This document shows, piece by piece, positions 11,906 to 22,992 of a stretch of DNA of 64,000 nt (position 1 is the first letter of the stretch; each line of letters opens with the position of its first letter). Position numbers and translations under genes: made by a program. The notes under the pieces were generated by a model that was not told the DNA's origin, did no database searches, and was given only the letters and a program-made list of their open reading frames with translations. The DNA is from Helicoverpa zea (lineage: Eukaryota > Arthropoda > Insecta > Lepidoptera > Noctuidae), in the NCBI RefSeq assembly GCF_022581195.2, contig NC_061458.1, positions 7,378,001 to 7,442,000 on the forward strand, written 5' to 3'.

Positions 11906-14900
11906 TTAATGTTTCTTTCTATAAGCTTTCTTCATCGGCTTTTGGCCATGTTTCTCATATTTGGCTTTCTTGGGTGACATATCTAAAAAACAATAAACAT
12001 TGGTTATTATGTAAGTCAAGAAATTGCATTCATATATTGTTTAAAGTCTACATCAGTGCTACATTAAACAAGCTTGGGGCCCTAACGAATATGACTTAAG
12101 GCAAAGGCCTATTGCAAATCTGGCTCAAGAGCACTGCTTGATTGGTAATATCTATGGTTAACTTTTAACATAATTAAATAGACAAGAAAGAAGGAAACTT
12201 ACTCCGAGGCATTTTACGTTTAACTTCAACATGCTTCCTTGTATCCTTCTTTTTTGGTCGACCTCTTTGAGCTACTTTTTTTCCTGGTGGCCTTCCTCTA
12301 GGTCTCTTTTTTGGGGGTACTTCATCATCGTCATCCTCGTCGTCATCATCATCATCACTAAAATATAATATGATCAATATATATGGATAATTTTGGTAGC
12401 TTATAGTTTCTAGCTTGTCAAGCACAGGTAAAATTTTAAAAAGTAATTTTTGCCTTCTAAAATTCTACAAGGGGCACAAAAGAAACAACTGTATAGTTAC
12501 CGGCACGGATAATGAGCTCTCGGCGGAAGAGTGGGGATTGCTTTGCGCACTGTACACATACATAAACCAACAAACCTTCTGCGCAGGTGAAGGTCAGGGC
12601 TCAATAATCCTTGCCGATGATTGTAAAGACTGTTGTTCCATTCAGTTATTTTCAAATTAAATATTTATAAGTATCAATGAGAATTTACCTATCTGATGGA
12701 CTTGTAGCATCATCACTTGCAGCATCATCATTTTCTGAATCGTCTTCTTCATCACTCGCATATGATGAGCCGCCACGACTTTTATCTAGTAGTTTATCAT
12801 ATTCCATCGAACCGTCACTATCGTCACAAGAATCACATGATACTCTTATAAATTTTGGTGGTAGCACACCAGCTCTCTTTAACCTTTCTTCCTTTTCTTT
12901 TTGGGTTTTGTAATCAACATCTTTCTTCTTTTTTGGTTTAGGTTCCGCGGTTTTTTTCTTATTTTCATCATTCTTCTTTACTTCTTTTTTGTTTCTGTCT
13001 GGGAAACCAAATCTAGCTTGTTTGGGCTGGATCTCTTGATTACCATCATTATTTTGGTTTTCTGGCTTTACCATATCATCTATCAGTGCTTGTGGCACAT
13101 CTACTGGTGCAAAGAAATCATAATTTATTCCCACTTTACTAAGTTTCTCCTTAGTCTTATTTAAGCTGGAAACAAAATTTAAAATGTTAACAGGAAAAAT
13201 ATGTAGCATTAATTCCACAAGACAATAAATCATGGCTTGAATGCAGGATACAGTACTACTGTCACGCGTATGTGCAACTGCATGAGTGCAGAGCAGCAAA
13301 TGTGTTTTGCTAATGGCTATAAATGGCTGGTAACGATTATTCCTTTACTTACAACATACAAATTGCTCAATTATTTCAAAATTACGGCCTGTCTGCACTA
13401 TGCCTTTGCAACCATTTCATACTAATATACAGGGTTACTGGTAAGTAGACCGCATCCTTTCATGAAGTGATAGTATAGGTCAATACGGACAAATTTGACC
13501 ATGGGATACACTGGGCAAAAGTTAACCCGTTTCAAGATAATCGAATTTCAAGATCTTTTCTTAACGAGTCATCTAGGTACACGTATAAAGTTTTATTATT
13601 AGTTAAAGTCTCGTTTTTGCGGATTTGTGTGTTTTGTGCCTTTTGGATAGCTAGATAAATGTAGATGTTTTTTATGTATTCTGCACAAAAAAATGAAGAG
13701 TAATATTTTTGAGAAAATAGCTACTAAAAAAGTAATGCTGTTCGCTATAATTTCCTCTGTGATTTGTACAGTTTTATGGTTTGTTATTATGAAGTGATTC
13801 ATCTTCTATCCATAAACACACAAAAATTCACAAAAACGAGACTTTTGACTAATAATAAAAAATTATACGTGTACCTAGACGACTGATTTTGAAATTCGAT
13901 TATCTTGAAACGGGTTAACTTTTTCCCAGTGTATGCCATGGTCAAATTTGTCCGTATTGACCTATACTATCACCTCATGAAAGGATGCGGTCTACTTACA
14001 AGTAACCCTGTATAAATACCATTTTTTTTTCAAACTTATCTTTACTGTTACATAAATTACGCCTTTGCTGCATGTGCATGAGAGTAGTACTGTTTATGCC
14101 CATATTTTTAGGTCATGGATTTCCACAAAGAAACACCTGATTCCAAAATTTAATCAAATCTTTGTGAAGAAAAAACTTACTTAGACAAGATTTTGCTAGC
14201 CCTTTTAAGTTCTCCAGCATCATCTTTATCTGTATTAAATTCCTAGAAAGAAAAAAATACATATTTGAAAAATATTTGTGAGGTACGCATCGCTACATCA
14301 CCCGCAAGCTAACCTCCCCACTCAGAGACATTTAACGATTACTTAAGACGTTCCTTAGTGACGGAATGTCATACAAATCCTTCACTAAGGAATGGCTTAA
14401 GTAACCATTAAATGTCTCTGAGTGGGGACGTAAGTATCACATAGCTCCTATTTTCACACCACTATCGCTGTTTTATTTAAACATTGCCTTCATTGCTGCT
14501 ACATATTTTATATAAGAACTGCTTTATGGTTGTTATTGTATAAATCATACCTTCTTTGATGTCAGCCTTAACTGACTGGTTGGATTGTTAACACTATTCC
14601 AGTGCTTTCTGAATGCGCGTTTTTGTTTTTCAGGAGGTATGTACTCGGCTGAAACAAAACAAATTATAAATTATTTAATTGCAAGAAAAACCTGCATAAT
14701 CACTTGCATCCTGTAACTACTGCCCAACATTATCTGCCAACATGTGATTGTAGAGCTACTGCTTATCTGACCTTCCAGTTACATAAGTAACACAATTTCC
14801 CTTAGTAAGACTGGTTGTCGGACTTACTGGCTTCTGACTATCCCACCTATCTACCGAAGGTGTTCAAATAGCAGCTGGGCATACCAATTTATCGTGCCGT

Positions 14901-17003
14901 CCAAAGCACACCAACTTGTTATGTCAAGATGATCAACCTATTTACAAAATAACCAATCACAAGTCTTGTTTAACCTTATGATTGATTATTCCACACTGCT
15001 TTGACTAAACCACAAATTTACTACTCTCCTCCCCATATAGGGATAAAAGTAGGCTGTATTATCCGGATGAGCTTTTTTCATGTAAAATTTTACCAAAGGT
15101 ACACCTGCCTTCTGAGGTACTTCTTCCCGAGCTTTAGCTTCTATAGCTATGTATGTGCAAGATAGTGGAACAAATTATCAAAACATTCCTGTTTATCACT
15201 ACATATTATAAAACAAAGTCACTTTTTCTGTCCCTATGCCCCTTTGTACACTTAAATTTTCTTGGGGTTTTTTAATAGATAGAGTAATTAAAGAGGAAGG
15301 GAAATACTGTTATCCCTTACGAAGCCGGAATGGGTCGCTAGTCTAGATATAAAAATGAATTCCCCTTTATATGGTAAAGGACATCATTCATTTCGTACCC
15401 AAAACTGAAAGTGCCGGCCAGAGTAAAAAAATAGTATATTCTTGTAGAGAATAGTGCCCTGAAGATTTTTTACTATTACAAGAATCGTCTACAATTAACC
15501 CCCAGGCTGCTATTTGACTTTGAAAATACCAAAAAATACATTACGGCCCCAAACTGGAGAAGGAGCCGCTGCCTTCAAAGGACTCTTGCCCAACCTGGGA
15601 AGTCATCAAATGACACCCCTCCCGCTGTGGGGAAGTCAGACTCTTACTGACTAAAACCCATCATGGGGAAACCAGGGCCGCGGTAATTCTTTCGAACAAT
15701 CCCGCAGCCCCGATAGTCCCTGTAAAAATATCGTATGATTCTTTTCTAAGATGCCCTGAAGATTTTTTACTATTATAAGGAACGTCTTCGGTTAACCCCC
15801 AGACTGCTATTTGAGTTTAAAGTGTGAGAACCGTGAATAAAAAATCTATACTCGAATGTTACGGTAAATAACATTTATTCATACACAGTATTTTTTTTAC
15901 TAATCGAACATCCTTTGAAGGCAGCGGCTGCCTTCTCCAGTTTGGGGCCGTAATGTAATGCTCCAAACATTGTAGGATTTTTTGGTATTTTCAAAGTCAA
16001 ATAGCAGCCTGGGGGTTAATTGTAGACGATTCTTGTACATAATAGTAAAAAATCTTCAGGGTACTATTCTCTACAAGAATCTACTATTTTTTTACTCTGG
16101 CCGGCACTTTCAGTTTTGGGTACAAAATGTTCGAGACTTGAATGATCTCCTTTATAACTCAAGAATGTGCTCACCTATCCAAACCAAACGTTTAGGCTAT
16201 GTTTGGACTATTTAAGAGATGGTTTGTGAAATTTGCACTATCGGTCAAGCAGTTCATCATTTACCACATTGTTTGTAACAAAATGGTGGATTTTACACAT
16301 AGCGAAGCACATACTGCACTAGAGTCATTTTATATAGGAGGATGTCAAGTGTTAGTTGCTAAAGAAATTCCGGGAGTGTAACAAAGTGTGTGCAAAGGAT
16401 ACAGGAATTTTCATCTAGCTTGTGTTTACATTACCTTTGATTAATCTTTTCCCCATGAGATAATTGTTCATAGTTTCAGCAACAATTTGACCCACTGCTG
16501 GCTCTTTGAATTCCACAAAGGCATAACCTTTGGAGTTTCCTGTCCGTTTGGATCTAATCACTCTGGCGTTGGTAACTACACCAAACTGCTTGAAGTACTC
16601 AGTCATTTGATGCTGAAATTGCAATTTTATTTTTTATATGTTGCTGCAAAATAATGTAGAAAACATGATCTTCTGTAAATAAAGAGCTAACCTCGTAAAA
16701 TCCATGTGGAATATGAGATAAATAAACCAGGCCCCTTTCCTTACGTCTTTTCTTTTTGTTAATCTTTCCGCCCTTCAGTCTCATACTGAACGGCTTTTTC
16801 TCGGCTTCCTCATTTTTCTTCGGTGGCTCAGCTTTTCCTTCATTTTTCTAATGAAAATCAAAAATCAACACATCAAGCATGTTACCATAACCCCAATTTA
16901 AAAATGAAATACAAATACTCACTTTGATCAATTTTTTAATACCTCTGATAGATTTTACAAACTTTTTTTGTTTTTCTGAGTCTAAGGCTACATTTTCTTC
17001 CAT
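11906..17003 (-). CDS. NIFK-like nucleolar RRM protein (MKI67 FHA-interacting / Nop15 family)
   Basis: Eight exons on the minus strand: 17003-16923, 16847-16692, 16612-16435, 14648-14551, 14242-14181, 13165-12689, 12357-12203 and 11982-11906, giving 427 aa. All junctions are GT-AG and keep frame. A single RRM spans about residues 66-142, with RNP2 LVYLSHI (67-73) and RNP1 KGYAFVEF (107-114). The flanking SKRTGNSKGYAFVEF and AETMNNYLMGKRL are diagnostic of the NIFK/Nop15 family, which works in large-subunit pre-rRNA processing in the nucleolus. The C-terminal half is Lys- and acid-rich, with an Asp/Glu tract (352-363) and two RGRP cores (371-374, 382-385) resembling AT-hooks, then a basic tail. 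An in-frame upstream ATG at 17042 would add 13 residues; I chose 17003. The family assignment is firm; one-to-one orthology to NIFK is inferred. Introns 3-6 are loaded with palindromic elements. Confidence 0.9.
12501..12616. mobile_element. MITE-like repeat, copy 1 (CGGCACGGATAATGAGC ends)
   Basis: The ends are CGGCACGGATAATGAGC on the left and GCTCAATAATCCTTGCCG on the right, imperfect inverted repeats. The interior shares GCTCTCGGCGGAAGAG, GCTTTGCGCACTGTACAC and CTTCTGCGCAGGTGAAGGTC with copy 2 at 17568-17707. It lies in the intron between exons 6 and 7 of the NIFK-like gene. The plus-strand ORF here is not a gene. Confidence 0.7.
13430..14010. mobile_element. 581-bp element with ~200-bp terminal inverted repeats and TA flanks
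   Basis: The ends are CAGGGTTACT and AGTAACCCTG, flanked on both sides by TA (13428-13429 and 14011-14012). The left arm, 13430 to about 13632, and the right arm, about 13813-14010, are reverse complements with few mismatches and one roughly 10-base gap. A TA duplication with such ends fits a Tc1/mariner-type MITE. It lies in intron 5 of the NIFK-like gene. The small minus-strand ORF at 13599-13802 lies in the loop. Confidence 0.85.
14316..14427. mobile_element. 112-bp palindromic MITE
   Basis: CCCCACTCAGAGACATTTAA at the left end is mirrored by TTAAATGTCTCTGAGTGGGG at the right. Inside, GATTACTTAAG pairs with CTTAAGTAACC, and TTCCTTAGTGA pairs with TCACTAAGGAA. Nearly the whole element can form one hairpin. 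It lies in intron 4 of the NIFK-like gene, about 75 bases from an exon. Confidence 0.85.
15389..16129. mobile_element. 741-bp foldback element containing a nested SINE-like repeat
   Basis: The arms 15389-15582 and 15911-16129 are reverse complements; both contain CTCTGGCCGGCACTTTCAG or its complement and the AACCCCCAGGCTGCTATTTG block. Between them lies a copy (about 15598-15719) of the dispersed family at 18401-18573 and 63003-63140. A third, diverged direct copy of part of the left arm is at about 15748-15820. It lies in intron 3 of the NIFK-like gene. The plus ORF at 15982-16215 is part of the arm. Confidence 0.8.
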
Positions 17004-18136
17004 TTTAATTTCCGATTTTTGGAAAAAAGCGCTCAGACACACGTGTTTTTATAAAAAACAAAAATTTAGATTTACACAATGGACTGTCAAGTCCTTCACG
17101 TCAAATGTTGCCGGCTGTCATTTCATTCCATCGTCATATTTCATCTTTCATTCCCTCAAAAAAACCACAGACTAGCAAGAGAGGTTCTCATTCCCCAAAC
17201 AAAAAGTCACCCCAATGAAAATAAAATAAAATGAAATACGAAAAATAACTATCTAAACTATCAAAAAAATTTGCAATTAAAATGTTATTCGCTAAATCCG
17301 TTGTTCGTATTTCCTAAATATGCACTTAACTGACGCCCGCGCCGGTAAAGAATCTTGACAGGACTTTTTACACAAAGAAATACATATTTAATAAATAAAC
17401 TACTTGCTATAAATAATCTCTCAATGGATTCTGTTATTGTTAAATTTTATTTAAATTTATTTTTAGCCACATTATATTTTTTAACAAAGTTTTGACCGAC
17501 AATGGGAATGGGGAAAAATGGCTTTGCTTTAGTTATATAAAATATCAACGTCAGTAAACATAGTTATCGGTACGGATAATGAATGAGCTCTCGGCGGAAG
17601 AGAGGGGATCGCTTTGCGCCTCTTTGCTTTGCGCACTGTACACTTAAGGCAATAAACCAATAAATCACTTCTGCGCAGGTGAAGGTCAAGGCTCAATATC
17701 CTTGCCGATGATTATACTTCGTCAAGTCTCGTGCGTCGTTTCTGCAGTATTTTCTTTCAGTTCAGTCACTGCTTGCGATACTAATAGAAGACTACGGACT
17801 ACGAGACGGCCAAAGTCATGACTTTATCGAGTAATCTGTGTTATTTATAAAAAAAAATACTTGACATTTCTGCCTCTCCAAGGTATGCTCTCCAACCGCT
17901 CCAACTCCAAGGTCTGTGTACTCTGTGGAGGTCTGTCAAACTGCCTGTAGGTCTGTCATACTGCCTGTAGTAGAAGTGAAAATTGTGAAGAGGACTAAAA
18001 TAATAAATATTTAGATCATTTTAACCATATTTTAGATATCTTCAATTTACGCCGCGGCGTAAAGGTAGAACTAGGCTAACAGCTTGCTCGTTCAGTGGCC
18101 ATGATTTTATAGAGAAACTGTAAATAATTTATCAAA
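17004..18136. promoter_or_regulatory. Shared upstream region of the NIFK-like gene and PCID2
   Basis: The two start codons face away from each other, 1.13 kb apart, so both promoters and 5' UTRs should lie here. No core element can be assigned by eye. The region includes a MITE (17568-17707) and a 20-bp direct repeat, GTCTGTCAAACTGCCTGTAG at 17931-17950, repeated with one change at 17951-17970. Confidence 0.5.
17568..17707. mobile_element. MITE-like repeat, copy 2
   Basis: This is the same family as 12501-12616, with ends CGGTACGGATAAT and CTCAATATCCTTGCCG. Relative to copy 1 it has a small internal duplication around GCTTTGCGCCTCTTTGCTTT. It lies between the divergent NIFK-like gene and PCID2. 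Confidence 0.7.
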
Positions 18137-19945
18137 ATGTCGTCGTTCACCGGTAGTCTGAACCAATACATTCAGTTTGTGGAGCGCATGTTTAGAACCT
18201 CTCAAGGAATTCTCCTGGCGCGTCTTCTATCCTTACGAGATGATCATGTTGGAAATAGGAATTTACGATCGAGTGACATCGCTTCTCTAGTCGAGGGGAA
18301 CTGTGTTGCTCCACTGGACGAAATTATCATCAGTCATCTGCTGTGTGTCAGAGTAAGTAAAGTAGACATGCCATCTATGAAGGAAACACTAAGTAGATAT
18401 GGATTCTGCCGGGGCTGCGGGTTGTTCGAAAGAGATACCGTGGCCCTGGCACATAAAAGGCCCACGATGGAACACGACGGTTTTTAGTCAGTAAGAGTCT
18501 GACACTCGATCGCCCCTGCTAACCCACAGCGGGAGGGGTCATTTGATGATTATTGACGTCAAAAAAAAAAAAATAAGTAGATATCGATTATAAGTAAGAC
18601 AACCCACTGACCTTAAATTTTTCATAATAAATAGGTCGCTTTGTTTCAAATTATTGTGATTTAAGACCAAAACAACACATTCTTGTAAACCATCTCACTT
18701 CTTGACCCGTTTTGTTTATGATTTCAGTCCCTATACATGAAAGACTTCATGGAGGCCTATACTCACCAGAGTGCATGTGTAGCTGCTGTGGTGAAGCTGT
18801 TACAAGCCCAGAAAGAGGTGAACTGGGGGTTACAATTGATGTACACAGTGTGCCTCGATCTTAGGCTTGTGGCACAGAGGGCTGAAGCTTGTTGCCGTAA
18901 GTATTTCTTTGTTAGAAATTCAGTTTAACACGCACTTCACTTGCACCTTGAGAATAGTTATAATTACATATCAATAATATGTAATAAATATATAATAAAT
19001 AGTTTATATTTTGATTACTTTTGTCACCACTACTATGTTATTAAGTTCATTATCAAGTGTAATTCCATGTAATTCCACCAGGCAATCTCCATTTGGTGTT
19101 GTTACCCCCCAACTTATAGTTACAATTTATTTTCAGCTCAAAGCAATGGCAAGATACTTGAAAAAGCTGCAGAGAGTTTGCTGGCTTGCTTCCGAGTATG
19201 TGCTGCAGATAACCGCTCATCTGATGCTGACACAAAGAGACTGGGAATGTTGACCCTGGTCAATCAGCTTCTTAAAGTATACTTTAGAATTAATAAATTA
19301 CATCTGTGCAAACCCCTCATAAGAGCTATAGATTCTTCGCCCTTCAAAGATCAGTTTCCTTTAGCCCAACAAATTACATACAGATATTTTGTTGGACGAA
19401 AAGCCATGTTTGATTCAGACTACAGATCTGCTGATGAATACCTATCATTTGCATTCCAAAATTGTCATCGAAAGAGTATTAAGAATAAGCGACTAATTCT
19501 TACCTACTTGGTGCCTGTAAAAATGCTGTTAGGCTTCATGCCATCTATACATTTGCTGCAGAAGTATGACTTGATGCAGTTTTGGGATCTTGTCTCGGCT
19601 GTAAAGAACGGTGATCTGAGAGGCATTGACCAAGTCATGGAAGAGCATGAGAGCTTCTTTATTAGTGCTGGTATTTATTTAATTGTGGAAAAGTTGAAGA
19701 TCACTGCCTATAGGAACTTATTCAGGAAGGTTTATATGGCAGAAAATACTCATCAAATTGATATAGCAAGCTTCCAAGCTGCTCTTCAAATAATGGGACA
19801 TGATGATGTAGATTCTGATGAAACACAGTGCATTGTAGCAAACTTGATTTATGATGGTAAAATTAAGGGTTACATTTCATATCAACATAAGAAGGTGGTT
19901 GTCAGCAAGCAGAATGCATTTCCTCCTTTATCTAGTTTATATTAG
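18137..19945 (+). CDS. PCID2: PCID2, PCI domain protein (TREX-2 / mRNA export)
   Basis: Three exons, 18137-18352, 18728-18896 and 19137-19945, give 397 aa; human PCID2 is 399 aa. Introns are GT-AG and in frame. Recognisable segments are the N-terminal MSSFTGSLNQYIQFVE, then the TPR-like helical region in exon 2 (LQLMYTVCLDLRLVAQRAE), the segment DQFPLAQQITYRYFVGRKAM, and the PCI/winged-helix part with PVKMLLGFMPS and AGIYLIVEKLKITAYRNLFR. The extreme C-terminus, VSKQNAFPPLS, is also typical. Family knowledge: PCID2/Thp1 binds the GANP/Sac3 scaffold at the nuclear pore and supports mRNA export. The ATG at 18137 begins the conserved N-terminus. Intron 1 carries an A-tailed retroposon. Its 3' end faces the unrecognised minus-strand gene. 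Confidence 0.95.
18390..18584 (+). mobile_element. A-tailed SINE-like insertion in PCID2 intron 1
   Basis: An 11-bp duplication TAAGTAGATAT at 18390-18400 and 18574-18584 brackets 173 bases ending in a run of 13 A (18561-18573). The interior has GTCAGTAAGAGTCTGACACTC and AACCCACAGCGGGAGGGG, shared with 63003-63140 and 15598-15719 on the opposite strand. The duplication and A-tail indicate LINE-driven retroposition. An ORF running from exon 1 into this element is an artefact. Confidence 0.85.
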
Positions 19946-20993
19946 TTTAGCGAAGGCCCTAGCGGGGCGGAGCAAGGGCAAGATTCAGATTAAATGTTGC
20001 ATGTGCCAGACAGTATCACAGATAGCCATCATACATTTTGGTGCCAACTTCACTAACTATTGAAATTATAACAAGATCCTTAACTAATATCAATGATTAA
20101 GTAGGTATGCTTTTATGAAAATTGATTGCAGCTCCATAGCTTCACTCTTATTGACAAACTGTAAATGACATGATTCAATAAATAAACTACCAAAGACTAT
20201 GATGCTATCTCACATATTGTCTCAGGGTTTGGAAGTAATAGATGGTTATTCCAAATATGGAATTGGTTGGTCAGGAATGTCTTGCTCCTCTCGCCATTTA
20301 TTAGGGCCTTTAGTTTAAGATAGTGTTAGTTAGATGATAGTATTTTTGTACCAATTTTGTACTTTGATACAGTGAAGTGGTTAGTAGACCTGGTGGACAG
20401 TTGTAGCTGGCTTACGCACAAGTATGGGATTATTTGTAAGAAACAGTGCTTATTATACTGGTGCATGATTATTATTGATAGAATTTAGTAATTTTAAATA
20501 TTTATGCCTGCCTACTTTTGTTTTACAATAGCCATTGTATATTGTTATTTTATTCTCAAGTTAGGAATTTGGGCTTTTAATGTGCCAAAGAAAATAACTT
20601 TGAAGCTGTAACCAATATTCATATTATGGTGAGCTTTATTGAAATGGAATATCATCCACTCACTTTTACCAAACCATATTTAGATTGGTATTTACTTGTG
20701 AAACGAAAGTAGGCCCACTGGAAAATATACAATTCCAGTTACAAAGTATAATGGATTTTGAACTACATAATATTTTGTATTGCATGTAGATTATAATGTC
20801 GAAAGTTATGAATAACATTGTCAATTTGCAGTGTTATAGACACTTTAAAAAGAACTAATGTTGCTGTGTTAGATTAAGTCGCATTGTCACAACAGGTAAT
20901 CTCAAACGAATTATGTGAAAATATTGTACTTAGAAGTACAATTAACTTTTTAAACATACACTTGTATCAATAGTAGAAATGGTATCAAATAAA
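19946..20993 (+). promoter_or_regulatory. PCID2 3' UTR with candidate poly(A) signals
   Basis: After the stop codon there is no further coding sequence. AATAAA occurs at 20177-20182 and 20988-20993, offering short (about 0.25 kb) and long (about 1.05 kb) 3' UTRs. The second lies under 50 bases from a minus-strand AATAAA (21030-21035). Confidence 0.5.
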
Positions 20994-21029
20994 ATGAATA
21001 CAGATATACAATTGAATTCATAATTTGCT

Positions 21030-22992
21030 TTTATTTTCCGAATATAAAACTCTTATAATGATTTTAATAACATAAGTAATTGGTATTGAAATGAAAGTCG
21101 AATGACATTAAAACATTTTTTATTAAATCCACAATATATTTCAAAGAATAATATAAATATAATAAATTTTGCTAACCGCTAATATACCGACAATGCTGAA
21201 TATAATGTAAGTCTTAAGATATAGAACGTGATTCTTGTGATTTAAATTGAAAGTCACAGTTCTAAACTATACATACAGTTACTTAAACATCAAGGGCCTT
21301 ACTACAAAAACTTTAAGCCCTGTTTTACACTTGTCTAATAAAATTTTGGCTGCAAAATGAATCATATGTCAACGTCATAATTTGACATTTTTTTAGACAA
21401 GTCTTAAACTGACGTTAAAAAGTTTTTGTGGTAAGACGGTAATAGATTTGGTATGCAGCTGAAAGTTGAAAGATTTGAAATGTGCAATGCTGTGTCTTCG
21501 TTCCTTTATTTTTTATATAAAAATTACGTGACATATTTCCTGATAATCAGTGCGGTTTTAGGTATGATTTGACACCCGTCTGTACTCACCTTTACATAGC
21601 ACCTATATTTTTAACTCGATATCCAAAGCTATTTCGTCGTTTTACACCTCATATATAAATACATGTTTATTTTGGATAATATTTTTGTTTATAGATATGT
21701 TTCTTAGTATTGATATGCATTTCTTTGTGGTTCTTTGATGATGCATGTAAGCTCTTGTTTTTCTTTAAGAGAACACAACATTGCACATTGTAGTACCTCC
21801 TTTTCACCACCACGCTTATGCATCAATGTCAACATGTAAACTATTTATTACTGCAAATAAATGGTAAAATGTCATTGTATCATAACATTTATTTTTTGAA
21901 ATGCAAACAAGCCAAATTTTGTGCGCAGCGTGGCAATGAAAAGGTTTAGAATATTTGGTAGAAAAATATGAAGGAATATTATACTAACTATTAAATATAT
22001 TTCAATATTATCTTACATTTAGCACTTATATTCATCTACAACAAATCAAGCTAAACGAGAATGTCTTACATGCAAAGCTAACAGATATTTACCTTTATAA
22101 TGTAGGTAGGTACTTAGATTTTATAATTTAATTGATGTAATATATTTATGATACTGTAATAAGTCTCTTGGGGTATACAATAGAGGATTTTAGACTCGTC
22201 TCTACGCAACTTAAATAGTCTTTTAGACTTTGACATCAAAGGGAAGGGGCAGAGATCATCACTGTTATTTACTTTGTCTGCCAATCATAGGCCTCTCTCT
22301 CCTAACATCAGACATTAAATGGTCTTACATCTTACCTAATCTGGTCAACTTTAAGTCAACCTATAAATATAGATTTTTTTTCAAGGTTGGGATTGAAATT
22401 TCATAAAATATATTTCACATTACTAACCTACCTTAACACGTTTAACTTTTAATACTAAGTTAAAAACAATATTGGCTGCTTTAAAAGTATAAGAGATCAA
22501 GTGTTTCTTTTTGTTAACTTCAGGATTATTATACATTTATTTCGATTATTATATGAGTATACAAGAAGATTGAATAGGATATGACGGGACAATAAATGCG
22601 TGAACTATCTAAGGAACACCTAGACACAGGTATGAAATATGTACTAAGCTGGCTTACGAAGATACGACACTACATATAAAATCTATTAATACAAAAAGTT
22701 TATTTGGACTTTGTGGCACTCGAATTAATTGTTTATATACTGAGTAAACTGAGATATACAATAAACCACCTCATAAATATATTTATTTTAATTTTAAATA
22801 CAACTTATAATGGATGACTTTAAAATTATAATGAGAGTTCTTTAATTTATATAACATTTTAGCTTCGTAACTGTGGAATTATACCTAACGTTTGTTTTGT
22901 GTAAAATACATTCTCCAAGCAATATATATTCTCAAAAGCTTTCTTAACTAAATAAGTGTCATATCTTCGCAGTTATTTATGTTGTATAAGTA
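21030..22992 (-). promoter_or_regulatory. Probable 3' UTR of the unrecognised minus-strand gene
   Basis: No coding sequence is seen for about 2 kb below the stop codon at 22993. Minus-strand AATAAA hexamers lie at 22782-22787 and 21030-21035 (TTTATT on the plus strand), so the UTR may be 0.2 or 2 kb long. It is AT-rich and holds one MITE (21294-21437). Confidence 0.4.
21294..21437. mobile_element. MITE with TTACTACAAAAACTTTAA ends
   Basis: GGGCCTTACTACAAAAACTT on the left pairs with AAGTTTTTGTGGTAAGAC on the right, and ACTTGTCTAATAAAA pairs with TTTTTTTAGACAAGT nearer the centre. It is about 144 bp, non-coding, and sits between the converging 3' ends of PCID2 and the minus-strand gene. Confidence 0.7.

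Noticed and set aside
12677..12913. Serine-rich plus-strand ORF
   Set aside because: It is antisense to exon 6 of the NIFK-like gene; the Ser runs mirror its Asp/Glu codons.
13599..13802. 67-codon minus-strand ORF
   Set aside because: It lies in the loop of a 581-bp inverted-repeat element inside an intron.
18137..18487. 116-codon read-through ORF from PCID2 exon 1
   Set aside because: It runs past the splice donor at 18353 into a SINE-like insertion; the spliced frame matches the PCID2 family.
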